Shown here piece by piece: positions 55,659 to 64,000 of a DNA stretch of 64,000 nt. A model generated the notes under the pieces. That model did not search any database. It saw only the letters and a list, made by a program, of their open reading frames with translations, and was not told the origin of the DNA. Both the position numbers and the translations under genes were made by a program. Position 1 is the first letter of the stretch. The number at the start of each line of letters is the position of its first letter. The stretch is from Enoplosus armatus (taxonomy: Eukaryota; Chordata; Actinopteri; Centrarchiformes; Enoplosidae), in assembly GCF_043641665.1 (NCBI RefSeq), contig NC_092183.1, positions 5,977,501 to 6,041,500 of the forward strand. Reading direction: 5' to 3'.

Positions 55659-57273
55659 CTTAAAAATAAAAATAAACATGATGTTACAGTCTCAATTATA
55701 CTGAACATACTGCTGAGTAACAGACACAGCCAAATAATCGGAAATTAGCCATCCACAATCTGCCAAATTGCTATTCTCACTGGCATGGCTTGTTTGAGTG
55801 TCTGGATGCTCTATTAGAGTGATTCTTCAATAAATAATTAAATAAAATCCTCATCTGGTGTTGGTTGATTATTAAGGAAAATACTGTTTTGGGTGCTGCT
55901 GTTAATCCTCCCTTAAGTGGTCGATTAAGCTTACATCTGGTGGTTGAGACATAAGTACCAAAATAGCATCCTCACAGTCATGATCACATTCATTATGTCA
56001 AATGCTTGATGAGAGAGTGGAGACAGTGTCTTTGCAGTCACTGTACTCTAGTAGTTACATGAACCTACAGTGAGGCCATGGTGACTGAAAACATTGCTGA
56101 ATACAAGAATTACACTTTTGGGTCATGATATACATTGTGGCAAGCACATTAGGTACTGTATTAGTCCACAACTGCAGAGCAAAAGATATCTGATGTTGGT
56201 CAGTAACTTTTTCCTACTCCTAATAAATTATCCCATTAGTTGCTTGATTAGAAATTGCTTGCAGAAAGTACATTTTGACCATGAAAATAAAAACAGAGTA
56301 ATCTTACTGTTAATTGATAAAGCTAACTACTCACACTCTGGCATTGACAAACAACCTCAAATCCCGCAAAACAAAACTCAGATAGCAGTTGCCCAGTCTA
56401 GACTCACAACTAAAGAATATAGTATTTGCTGTCTTAATTACTTCCTTTAAATCTTTCTGTGCCAAGTCTCCTGTAACTCTTTTGATTAATCTAGGTCATC
56501 TTAGTGGGAGTTTCTTTGTCAGTTCTCTCTTGAAGCATTTTGTAACTTTGTTTTGAAAAGTGTTATTACTATTAAAGACGTGTGCAGTCAAGTAAAGCAG
56601 ACTTATGTTTCTAATCAGTGCCTACATCAAACTCACAGCACTTTCACTTTCAATTGCCCCTTCAGGATGATGTCTTGTTTGGACATTTCCATTGCTTTGG
56701 CCTCTTTTTTTAACTAGACTTCAACACACTAGACAGAATTTCTATCTGAAATGTGAAATTACCAAAACAGTAAGAACACATCCAGTAGAGCATTTCTAAT
56801 TAATTGATAGAATGGCAGTTTTGAGGAAAAACAAGTGCATATACCTGCTTACACATACTATGGTCCTATGGTATGTAACGTTTATTTCGCCAGAAAACTA
56901 AACCTGAACCTTGGTTAAGTGAATGTTACATTACCTATAGCATTAACTCAACGTTGCCTCACCACCTTACCATTATTTTACCATTAACGGCCCAATGCTG
57001 GGTTGTTGAACAAGCTAGGTAATTGCTAATTAATTGGATTAACTATAATTATAACGCTAGTATGCTGGTGTTACGATAACCGTAACAAGGGAATAACCGT
57101 TAGGTGACAAAGTACTCATTTGCCTAACATTATGTTAGCTAAGCGGCCATGCATGCAAATATAAAGCAGCTAACTAACTGGCTAACCGTTAGCTTGCTGG
57201 TGTGTACTGTTACAGGAGCAGCACTGCATACATCGGCCCCATGAATGACGTTAGCTAGCTGGCAAGACATTAC
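55659..57273. other. camsap1 5' UTR intron
   Basis: 1.6 kb between the inferred non-coding first exon and coding exon 1. The right part (56880-57260) has many short GCTAG/TTAGC motifs. No exon was found. Confidence 0.5.
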
Positions 57274-57545
57274 CTTGAAAGGTGTGGTGTATCTTCAAGT
57301 CACCCTTTAGTTCCGTCGGGGTAAACAATTAACCAAGGACCTGCCTCGCTTTACAGTGACCTGCTGTGTAGAAAATACACCAGCAGCAGCGACGCATCAT
57401 AGCCAGCTAATAATGCTAGCAGGGAGGCGAGTCTGAATGGTCTCCTCCCAGCAACAAGACCCGATTCGCGGCCTGTGTGACAACCTCTCCACGGAAGGCT
57501 TTCAGCTGAAACAAACGCCAGGCAGACAAGGGAGCGCTCCCAAAT
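57274..57545 (-). other. camsap1: camsap1 non-coding first exon (inferred)
   Basis: A strong donor on the minus strand, TTTCAAG then gtaatg, ends at 57274. Upstream sequence is GC-richer than the surroundings and has no long frame. It pairs with the acceptor at 55658-55659. The 5' limit is a guess. Confidence 0.5.
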
Positions 57546-57728
57546 GAAAAAACACGACGTGCAGAAGCTCCTCTGAGTAAAAATCTATCTCTGTACTAGA
57601 CGCTTCATGTTACTTAACAGACACACACATATCTTAGTGGCTCGCGCTTTGCAGCGAGAACCGGTGGTGTGTTCGCGCTCTGCCCATAGAAATGTAATCA
57701 TCGTTCCAGACTTCGTAAGGGCAGCTGC

Positions 57729-57740
57729 TGCGCATGCGTG
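57729..57740. promoter_or_regulatory. NRF1-like site in the camsap1 upstream region
   Basis: TGCGCATGCGTG matches the NRF1 palindrome YGCGCAYGCGCR with one mismatch. It lies about 190 bp beyond the inferred first exon, the usual place in broad CpG-type promoters. Confidence 0.45.
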
Positions 57741-57774
57741 ATTACCTTCCAGACGGTTACTAGTCATACTGGTA

Positions 57775-58743
57775 ATAAACTGTTAGTAATATACCCACAG
57801 TAATTCACTCTCCTACTTATACTTCATTCATTTTTGAATAACAGATCTGTCTCTGTTTCTGTTATCTTAAGAATCTACTTAGTTTTGATTTACCTCCAAG
57901 TGTTGTAACCATTAGACTTATTTGTTTGACAACTTGAATGAAACCACGAGCATGAGCAGTTGTTCCTTCTTGAATGATTTCTTTATTTCAGTATGAATTT
58001 ATCACAAAATGTGTCCACGTTCTTATTATTATAGTCCTGTCCTTGTGACATTGACCAATAATGCCATCTAGTGGTGAAATGTGGTATCAGAATTTGAAGC
58101 ATTTCAGTGGTTTTGTAAAGCAGTATGAGTGCCAACACTAATTTGTATGCAGTCAAAAAATAATCTGTTAGTATTCTAATGACAACAGATAAAATTGTAG
58201 CATGGAAATAAAATTGCAAAACTGAGAAAGTAAGTTTTGAAGTGGTCTTTATTTTATTATCATCACAAAGGGAATTTTGGTAGGCAGACACAAACACTTC
58301 ACAAAAATAGTAGAATACACTGATGACATTGAGCTGCAGCAATCTATAGTCAAAAACATAATTATATTAAATTATATTAGGAATAAATATATTAAATATG
58401 AAAATGCCTTCAAAATTTAAAATAGCATCAAAAGATGGAAACACATCTACTACCCTGTGTAAAAGGCAAATGAAGTGCAGTTCTACTAAAGATAAAGTGA
58501 ATGTGTGCAAGTCTCTGTATTACTTTAAGAGATTCAGCCTTTCAGTGGCTACATGGATAAAAGAGTCTATTTTTGAGAGTCTAATTAAATTTTAGTTTTT
58601 AAAAAAAACATGCATTGACCTATTCATTTGACCTCCATGAAGGAGTTGCACTGTGGGAAAGCTTTTGATGACTTATAGGGTTAGATCATCCATTTGGTAT
58701 ATCAACATTTGGTATAAAATAAAACCAAAACTATAAGCATAGC
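57775..58743. other. Intergenic between camsap1 and the coiled-coil gene
   Basis: About 1 kb between divergent genes. It holds a CTCF-like motif (58062-58074) and otherwise AT-rich sequence without recognised elements. Confidence 0.5.
58062..58074 (-). promoter_or_regulatory. CTCF-like motif upstream of the coiled-coil gene
   Basis: On the minus strand this reads CCACTAGATGGCA, a full match to the core CCASYAGRKGGCR, in the same orientation as the motif at 29321. Confidence 0.4.
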
Positions 58744-58751
58744 TATAAATA
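58744..58751 (+). promoter_or_regulatory. TATA box of the coiled-coil gene
   Basis: TATAAATA lies about 160 bp before the start codon. Transcription would begin near 58775. The leader holds a tandem CTTGTTGGACAC repeat (58791-58814). Confidence 0.6.
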
Positions 58752-58911
58752 AGGAAGAGGATTAGGGTCTTTTAAGTCATAGTTGACTACTTGTTGGACA
58801 CACACTTGTTGGACACGTGTTACAGTCAGTGTAGGAATACAAAAAGCCAGGTTTTATCCCAGGTACATTCAAGACAAGTTATCAGTAAGGTACAGTCATT
58901 TCTTCAAGAAA

Positions 58912-58963
58912 ATGGACAAAGGAAGATCAAGGGGACTTTTCTCTTTCTCCCAGCCAAATTCAG
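58912..58963 (+). CDS. Coiled-coil gene exon 1
   Basis: Encodes MDKGRSRGLFSFSQPNS. The donor is CAG then gttctt, not strong. Reading through instead leads to a stop at 59122-59124 in the duplicated copy. Confidence 0.6.
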
Positions 58964-61262
58964 GTTCTTTGTGGGCCCCAAGAAATCGACCCTCTAAGAA
59001 CATCTCTGATGAAGAGGAGTTTGAGGAGGAAATCATGGAGGAGGTTCAGGAGTTTGCAGTGGAAGTTGGGGAGAACATAATGGAGGATGTTCAAGAGCTT
59101 TCAGAAAAAGTTAGGAGAAAATAATCTGGTCCTTAGGCTCTCTATTGTCCCCAAGTAATCAGCCCTCTGAAAACATTTCTGTTGAAGATGAGATTGAGAA
59201 AGAAATCATGGAGGAGGTTCGGGAGCAGCCCCCAGCCTCCAGCAGAGAAAACATCAGCTACACTCCCTTCAGTGAGGTAAGAGATAAGATCAGTGGCACA
59301 CATGTTTACACACACATCAAAACAGTAAGAAGTAAAAATAATAATTTCACATGACATGAGATAGTATTTAACATTTTATTATATCAATATGCATATCAAC
59401 TCACAGAGAATGTTATATTTGGAAGGTAAAACTAATACTTGTTTTATGTTTCACAGACAGAGGAATCTGAGAGATCTGAGAAATCTTTGGAAATTCAGCA
59501 ACACCTAGAGGAGGAAAGAAGAGCCAAAGCTGCTCTTGAAGAGGCCTTGAAGAGGGAAAAAAGAGATAAAGCTCAAAAGAAAGAAGCTCTGAAGCAGGAG
59601 CGAAAAGAAAAAGACGCTCTTGCAAAGACTCTGCAGAAGGAGCAAGCTGAAAAAAAACGCCTTCGTGTTGAGTTGGAGTTCCTGAAGGCACAAGTGGCTG
59701 ATCTCAAGAAGTTGCACAGAGAGCAACAGCGGAGCAAAGCAAAGCTGAAAGGTACAATCTCTGACATGACAGCTGATCTTGAGAAGGACAAGAAGGTGAT
59801 TGAGAAGCTCAAGAATGATATGGAGGCGTCCTCTTATCAGCACAAAAAAGAACTTGAAGAGCGCGATAAGGAGAATTGCGCAGAAATCAAGGCACTAAAG
59901 GACCGCCTCATTGAGCAGCAGGACAAAAGTCTGGAGAAAGACAATGACATTCAATCCCTGCACTTCAGTATTCAGAGTCTTCAAAGCGATATTGACACCA
60001 AAGACAACATTGTTTCCTTACTGCAGGAGAAAGTTGACCAGTGGGCCTCAGACCTCAAAGAGGAGAGAACAAAAAACTGTAACCTCCAGACAGACTATGA
60101 GGCTGCTGTCTCCCAGCAGCAGAAGGAAGCAGAAGAACTGGACCACATGACTCAGGAAAACCAAAAACTCACTTTTGGCAATAAAAGGCTGCAAGGCGAA
60201 CTTGAGGCTGCCCTAAAAAAGTGGCAGCTTGATCAAAAACAGTTTCAGGAAGACAGAGGAGCTTATGGCAGACTTGAGGAGGCCATTAAGAAGGAGAAGG
60301 CTCGGTTCTGGAGAGCGTATAAAAAGTTACAGACGCAAGAGAAAGAGCTCTCTGAGAAGACTCTGGCTTTAGAAAAGAGCCTGACCACTGAAAAGTTGTT
60401 AAGGTCTTCCCTCAAAAGTGAGAAGAAGCACTTTGAGCAGATGGTTTTAGAAAAGCAGGCTGCAGCCAGTTCTCTAACAATCTCCAATCAGCTGAGAGAA
60501 GCATCTGCGTCCTCAGAGCGTCTGATGTACGACATGCAGACATTAAGGATGGAGAACGCAGACATCAGAGCTAAATTCGGGGCTATGGAGAGAGAATGTG
60601 ACATAAAACATCAACATTGTTCTCTCTCTGAGCACCAGGAAAAGAAGATGTCAAAGAATAATGATATAATCTCTAAGAATCAATTCACCATTGCTAAGCT
60701 CCAGGGCATGGTTGATGAGCTCAAAGCACAGCAGTCAGAGAGCAAGACAAGGCAGGCAGAACTTGAAGATGCCCTGAAACAGGACAAAATAAGGAACTCC
60801 GAGTTGCAGCAGAGAATGGATCAAATTACCTCTGCTCTTGGAAAAGAAAGGACCAAGTGTGAGAAGCAGCACGTCGAGCTCAAGGAAGCTTTGACCAAGC
60901 AGATAGAAACTCTGGAGGAAAAGCAGAAACTGGCCGTGGCTCTCCAGAAAGCTCAGGGCAGCTACTCCAGGCTTCAGGGACAACAGCTGGCGGAGTCAAA
61001 CTTTCAGTTCAGACACATCGGTGACACTGAGTTCAGGCTCAACCAGCAGAAAACTGCCCTGGACGAGAGCACAAAGGCTCTGCACCACCTGCAACGGGAA
61101 TACACAGACCTCAGCAGGAGGCACAGTGACATTAACTCTGACTATCGTGAGCTGCTTAAAACTCACAGTGCCCTCCAAATCCAATACGAGAGGCTCAGCT
61201 ATGCACAAGGTAGACCCCGACCACAATTCAGTCCACCTCCGTACACAGTAACTCATCCCTGA
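58912..61262 (+). CDS. Orphan coiled-coil protein (665 aa), three exons
   Basis: I do not recognise it. Exons 58912-58963, 59137-59276 and 59457-61262 join in frame to 1998 nt. The ATG at 58912 has a good context (AAAATGG) and follows a TATA box by about 160 bp. Residues 1-64 are Ser/Glu-rich (SENISVEDEIEKEIMEEV). From residue 65 to about 640 the protein is one long coiled coil rich in Glu, Lys, Gln and Leu heptads, like myosin-tail or golgin rods. The end, RPRPQFSPPPYTVTHP, is Pro-rich. No motor, zinc finger or membrane helix is visible. The rod is a single 1.8-kb exon. It could be a structural or meiotic filament protein, but that is a guess. A poly(A) signal at 61392 supports an expressed gene. 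Confidence 0.75.
58964..59136 (+). pseudogene. Decayed tandem copy of exon 2 in intron 1
   Basis: Read in frame from exon 1 it encodes SLWAPRNRPSKNISDEEEFE and EEIMEEVQEF, parallel to exon 2, but ends in TAA (59122-59124) and has lost a good donor. It is either a dead exon copy or an alternative short-form end. Confidence 0.55.
59137..59276 (+). CDS. Coiled-coil gene exon 2
   Basis: The acceptor is gtccttag and the donor GAG then gtaaga, which is strong. Encodes SLLSPSNQPSENISVEDEIE and on to YTPFSE. It is a tandem relative of 58964-59121. Confidence 0.68.
59457..61262 (+). CDS. Coiled-coil gene exon 3 (rod)
   Basis: 1806 nt open without a stop, from TEESERSEKSLEIQQHLEEE to the TGA at 61260. 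The acceptor is tgtttcacag. Codon usage and heptads are coding-like throughout. Confidence 0.88.
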   Translation, partial: TEESERSEKSLEIQQHLEEERRAKAALEEALKREKRDKAQKKEALKQERKEKDALAKTLQKEQAEKKRLRVELEFLKAQVADLKKLHREQQRSKAKLKGTISDMTADLEKDKKVIEKLKNDMEASSYQHKKELEERDKENCAEIKALKDRLIEQQDKSLEKDNDIQSLHFSIQSLQSDIDTKDNIVSLLQEKVDQWASDLKEERTKNCNLQTDYEAAVSQQQKEAEELDHMTQENQKLTFGNKRLQGELEAALKKWQLDQKQFQEDRGAYGRLEEAIKKEKARFWRAYKKLQTQEKELSEKTLALEKSLTTEKLLRSSLKSEKKHFEQMVLEKQAAASSLTISNQLREASASSERLMYDMQTLRMENADIRAKFGAMERECDIKHQHCSLSEHQEKKMSKNNDIISKNQFTIAKLQGMVDELKAQQSESKTRQAELEDALKQDKIRNSELQQRMDQITSALGKERTKCEKQHVELKEALTKQIETLEEKQKLAVALQKAQGSYSRLQGQQLAESNFQFRHIGDTEFRLNQQKTALDESTKALHHLQREYTDLSRRHSDINSDYRELLKTHSALQIQYERLSYAQGRPRPQFSPPPYTVTHP

Positions 61263-61391
61263 AGATTCTCCAACATCCAGGTGACTGAATCAAGGATCCA
61301 AGGATAGAGGATAGATGTGATTAGTGCTATTTACTTTTTTGTGTGAGTTGTACTTTAGTTATAGTTATGTAAACAATGTAAATAGTGTATT

Positions 61392-61397
61392 AATAAA
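61392..61397 (+). terminator. AATAAA poly(A) signal of the coiled-coil gene
   Basis: Lies 130 bp after the stop. Overlapping AATAAA-like runs follow it. Confidence 0.65.
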
Positions 61398-61415
61398 ATA
61401 AAAAATAAATAATGA

Positions 61416-62368
61416 AAAAATATAAAACTGCAGTCAGAAAATTGTGAAAGCAAAAAAGGTGTAGTTAAGAGAACAATCTCACCACAAGGTCCTTTTAGCA
61501 GCTTTTCTGGAGCTTTCATTCATATCTCATGATATATATTAGCAGATGGAGTTTTTTTTGTCAATGTTAGTTTAAAAGATTTCTCAACTGCTGTTCAAGG
61601 TCAGCTTTTATATAAACATGGACGAGATGATGAAATCTAAATATACTAAATGGATCTTGTGGTGAGTGTTTTCTCAAAAGTAGTTTATCATTACCATTTC
61701 CTTTTGATGAAATTGCCCTGTGATTTGAAAAAATAATTCTAATTTCTTCTGTAGTTGCCACAGAAGGGCAACAATACTTTGGCTGAGGGTTCAAATGAAT
61801 GTCCACGTGTACCAGACTCAGCAGACATTTTAATGGAAATGTACATACATGACAACAAAGAAAAGCTAAAGTTGTTACAATATTTGACAACAGTCGGTTT
61901 AAAGATTCTATATGGAGTTTTCAGAAAGTTGTTGTTATTAATGACACCGGTGGCTGTTAAGTGAAGGGCAGTCAGCATCCTGTTGCTCGTGCATGCACTC
62001 TGTAGGCATGAGCGAGTAACCTGGGCACTGATTTTACTTACAAATCAGAGCACTCACATTACAAAGAGTGAGCACAACATGATTGAACTGAAACAGTGCA
62101 GACTCTTTTTCAAAGCACTTGACAGCTGTTGTGTCACTTTTACCATTCATATTTATTGTGTTCGACTCTCCTGAAGGCCAGCAGGTAAAATAATATAAAA
62201 TGCAAACCTAGTGACACTTCCTCTTCTCCCACATTTCACACGCTTCCTCTCACCTCACTTAGACTTTGTCTAAGAGAACTTATGCACACTGATGGAGGCA
62301 TGCGTATGTACACACAATATGCCTTCTCACAGCACAAATCTTGACTTGCCGTAGTAAGAAACACACAG
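61416..62368. other. Intergenic, nothing distinct
   Basis: About 950 bp of AT-rich sequence after the coiled-coil gene. Only short frames and no recognised element. Confidence 0.55.
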
Positions 62369-62592
62369 GTGGCATGGTGGCGCAGTGGTTTGTACTGTCG
62401 CACGGTATGGCGCACTGTTGTCCCGCAAGACACTGAATCCTAAGTTGCTCCCGATGGAGGCCAGCACCTTGCATGGCAGCTCGGTCGCCATCGGTGTGTG
62501 AATGTGTGAGTGAATGGGTGAATGAGACTTAGCTGTAAAGCGCTTTGGGAACCGTGAAGGTTGAAAATAAGTGAGATCTTTTACCATTTACA
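62369..62592 (+). mobile_element. SINE-like repeat with tRNA-like head
   Basis: GTGGCATGGTGGCGCAGTGG resembles a tRNA-derived A box. The tail TGTAAAGCGCTTTGGGAACC and ...TTTTACCATTTAC is a motif I know from abundant fish short repeats. No coding capacity. Confidence 0.65.
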
Positions 62593-64000
62593 GGTTTGAC
62601 CAATGACATCACCAACACAACGATAACAGGACCCTGAAACTGAAGCAGCTAAATTGAATTCAGCCATCATTCATTTTATTATTTACACCTGTACTTTTCC
62701 TACTGTGACATGTCAACATGTCTTCTGTGAGTCTTTATGGGCTCCACAATGACCTCCGTCTAACAGTGAATGTTTCCTGCCTCTAGTTTGCTGACCCATG
62801 GCTTAAAGAAAAACACAGCATCCAAAGAATACAGCCACAAAAAATAACTTTAATGCAATAGTGATTTAGATGCCAGTAGCCACGAGGCTGTTTGAATGAA
62901 CAGACTGTGAGAGTATATTGCATAGGTTGTTAATCTGGGACAGTCCTGCATGAAAGCTGAGTGAAAAACAATAACCTGTGACTCCAACAATTCCTCAGTG
63001 TCCCTAAGCAATAAAAAAGTTCATTTTGATCTTTTCTGTTCCTGTTGACCATTTTGAAAGATTTTTTTTGTTGTTTGTTGTTTTGAGATATTACGGGACA
63101 GTTTTGTATGCATGCCGATGCAAAGCATGGAGGTGGTGGTGAGACAGCCGGTCACTGTGGCCATGATGAAGGTCCACTGCCGGGCAGAAAGTGTGCAGAG
63201 AGGGCTTCCAGGGACGCGTGTAGAAATCCTCTTTCATTCAAACATGTTGCACTACTTTAAATCACACTGTGACCTACCAGTCCATAAGCACATTTTATAA
63301 TGGTTTGTAAAAACAACATTTGAATCATTTAATTTTTTCACATTTGTAGATTAACTTCAAGGTTTGCTAAAAATGTTATAAATAAGAACAAGTTACTAGT
63401 TTGGCTTTGATATAAATAATGTAATAATACATAGTTCAAACAGACACTTCTCTCTAAAAACATTTAAATATTTTCAAATATTGCATTTACGAAACCATGT
63501 CTTGTGGTGCTCTTATTCATAAGCAAAGTTCTAGACAGATTAGTTAAAGCCTTTTTCAAATGCCAAACTAGAAGGGGGTGAGCAGAGGTTTGCCATAACG
63601 ACAGGTTTAGAAAAACAATCTCAGCCTCCCTGAGCAGAAAGTCACATCAATACCACATTTTAAATATTGAATAAAAACACTCAAAAGCTTGGCAAAACAC
63701 ACCACCCTCCATACTGTTTCCAACTCTCAGTACAACCAGGAGAGGCGAAGCTCACCTTCTTGTAGCTGGAGATTTTAAGTACTCAATGCAAAGGCTAATA
63801 TTGTGTAACACACTACCCATTGTAGTTCACACACCTCTAACACTCAAATCAAATATATTTCTTTACAGGTCAACAGAAGTCCTTGCTATTGCACAGAAAT
63901 ACAGGGTATTTTTCAATGGGTACATCTAATGACAAGGCAGGTTATATAGTGACATTTTGGTTTGGTTTGACAGCATAAATGTTCATTGCTCTCAAAAGAA
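62593..64000. other. Right edge, intergenic or unrecognised 3' UTR
   Basis: No confident gene. A weak minus-strand exon candidate lies at 63011-63171 (see findings), with an ATTAAA on that strand near 62849. In human the neighbour of CAMSAP1 is UBAC1, but I find no UBAC1-like coding here. Confidence 0.45.

Noticed and set aside
58783..58911. Upstream extension of the coiled-coil gene start
   Set aside because: The in-frame extension lacks an ATG (it begins at TTG) and reads Cys/Thr-rich noise. The ATG at 58912 has the better context.
63112..63300. 62-codon plus-strand frame near the right edge
   Set aside because: No splice or promoter signal. The minus strand over the same bases looks more coding-like, and even that is weak.

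Overview
This window is nuclear DNA from a ray-finned (teleost) fish. It has GT-AG introns, one GC-AG intron, vertebrate gene families, a fish-type Tc1 transposon with IR/DR ends, dispersed fish MITE families and many CA/GT microsatellites. The order kcnt1(+) then camsap1(-) matches the KCNT1-CAMSAP1 linkage I know from human 9q34. Two further genes have no counterpart that I recognise.

Layout. (1) 1-24,060, plus strand: the last 19 coding exons (832 codons plus stop) of kcnt1, the Slack/Slo2.2 sodium-activated potassium channel. They cover the RCK1 and RCK2 domains and the tail. The membrane part lies before the window. A complete Tc1/mariner element (638-2275) with an intact DD34E transposase frame sits in the first intron. 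A GC-AG intron at 13,068-14,040 contains an in-frame 21-nt candidate microexon. (2) 24,070-29,783, minus strand: a seven-exon gene for an 809-residue type I membrane protein. It has a signal peptide, about five leucine-rich repeats, a C-terminal cysteine cap, a Thr/Pro/Ser-rich stalk built from repeated exons, one membrane helix and a 400-residue cytoplasmic tail. All its introns are phase 1. It converges on kcnt1, with poly(A) signals about 45 bp apart. (3) 30,390-57,560, minus strand: complete camsap1, a microtubule minus-end binding protein, with 17 coding exons (1552 aa), a likely non-coding first exon, an optional 60-nt cassette exon and a 2.1-kb 3' UTR. (4) 58,744-61,400, plus strand, divergent from camsap1: a TATA-driven three-exon gene for a 665-residue coiled-coil protein that I do not recognise. 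Its 173-bp first intron holds a decayed tandem copy of exon 2. (5) 61,400-64,000: intergenic, with a SINE-like repeat and one weak minus-strand exon candidate.

The four genes do not form an operon-like system. They are independent eukaryotic units: a neuronal ion channel, a putative adhesion or receptor protein, a cytoskeletal regulator and an orphan coiled-coil protein. Introns carry nested MITEs, a hAT remnant, a LINE-like tail and several perfect hairpins. Exon boundaries were read by eye from splice motifs and checked by reading-frame phase. The exons of each gene model close in frame.
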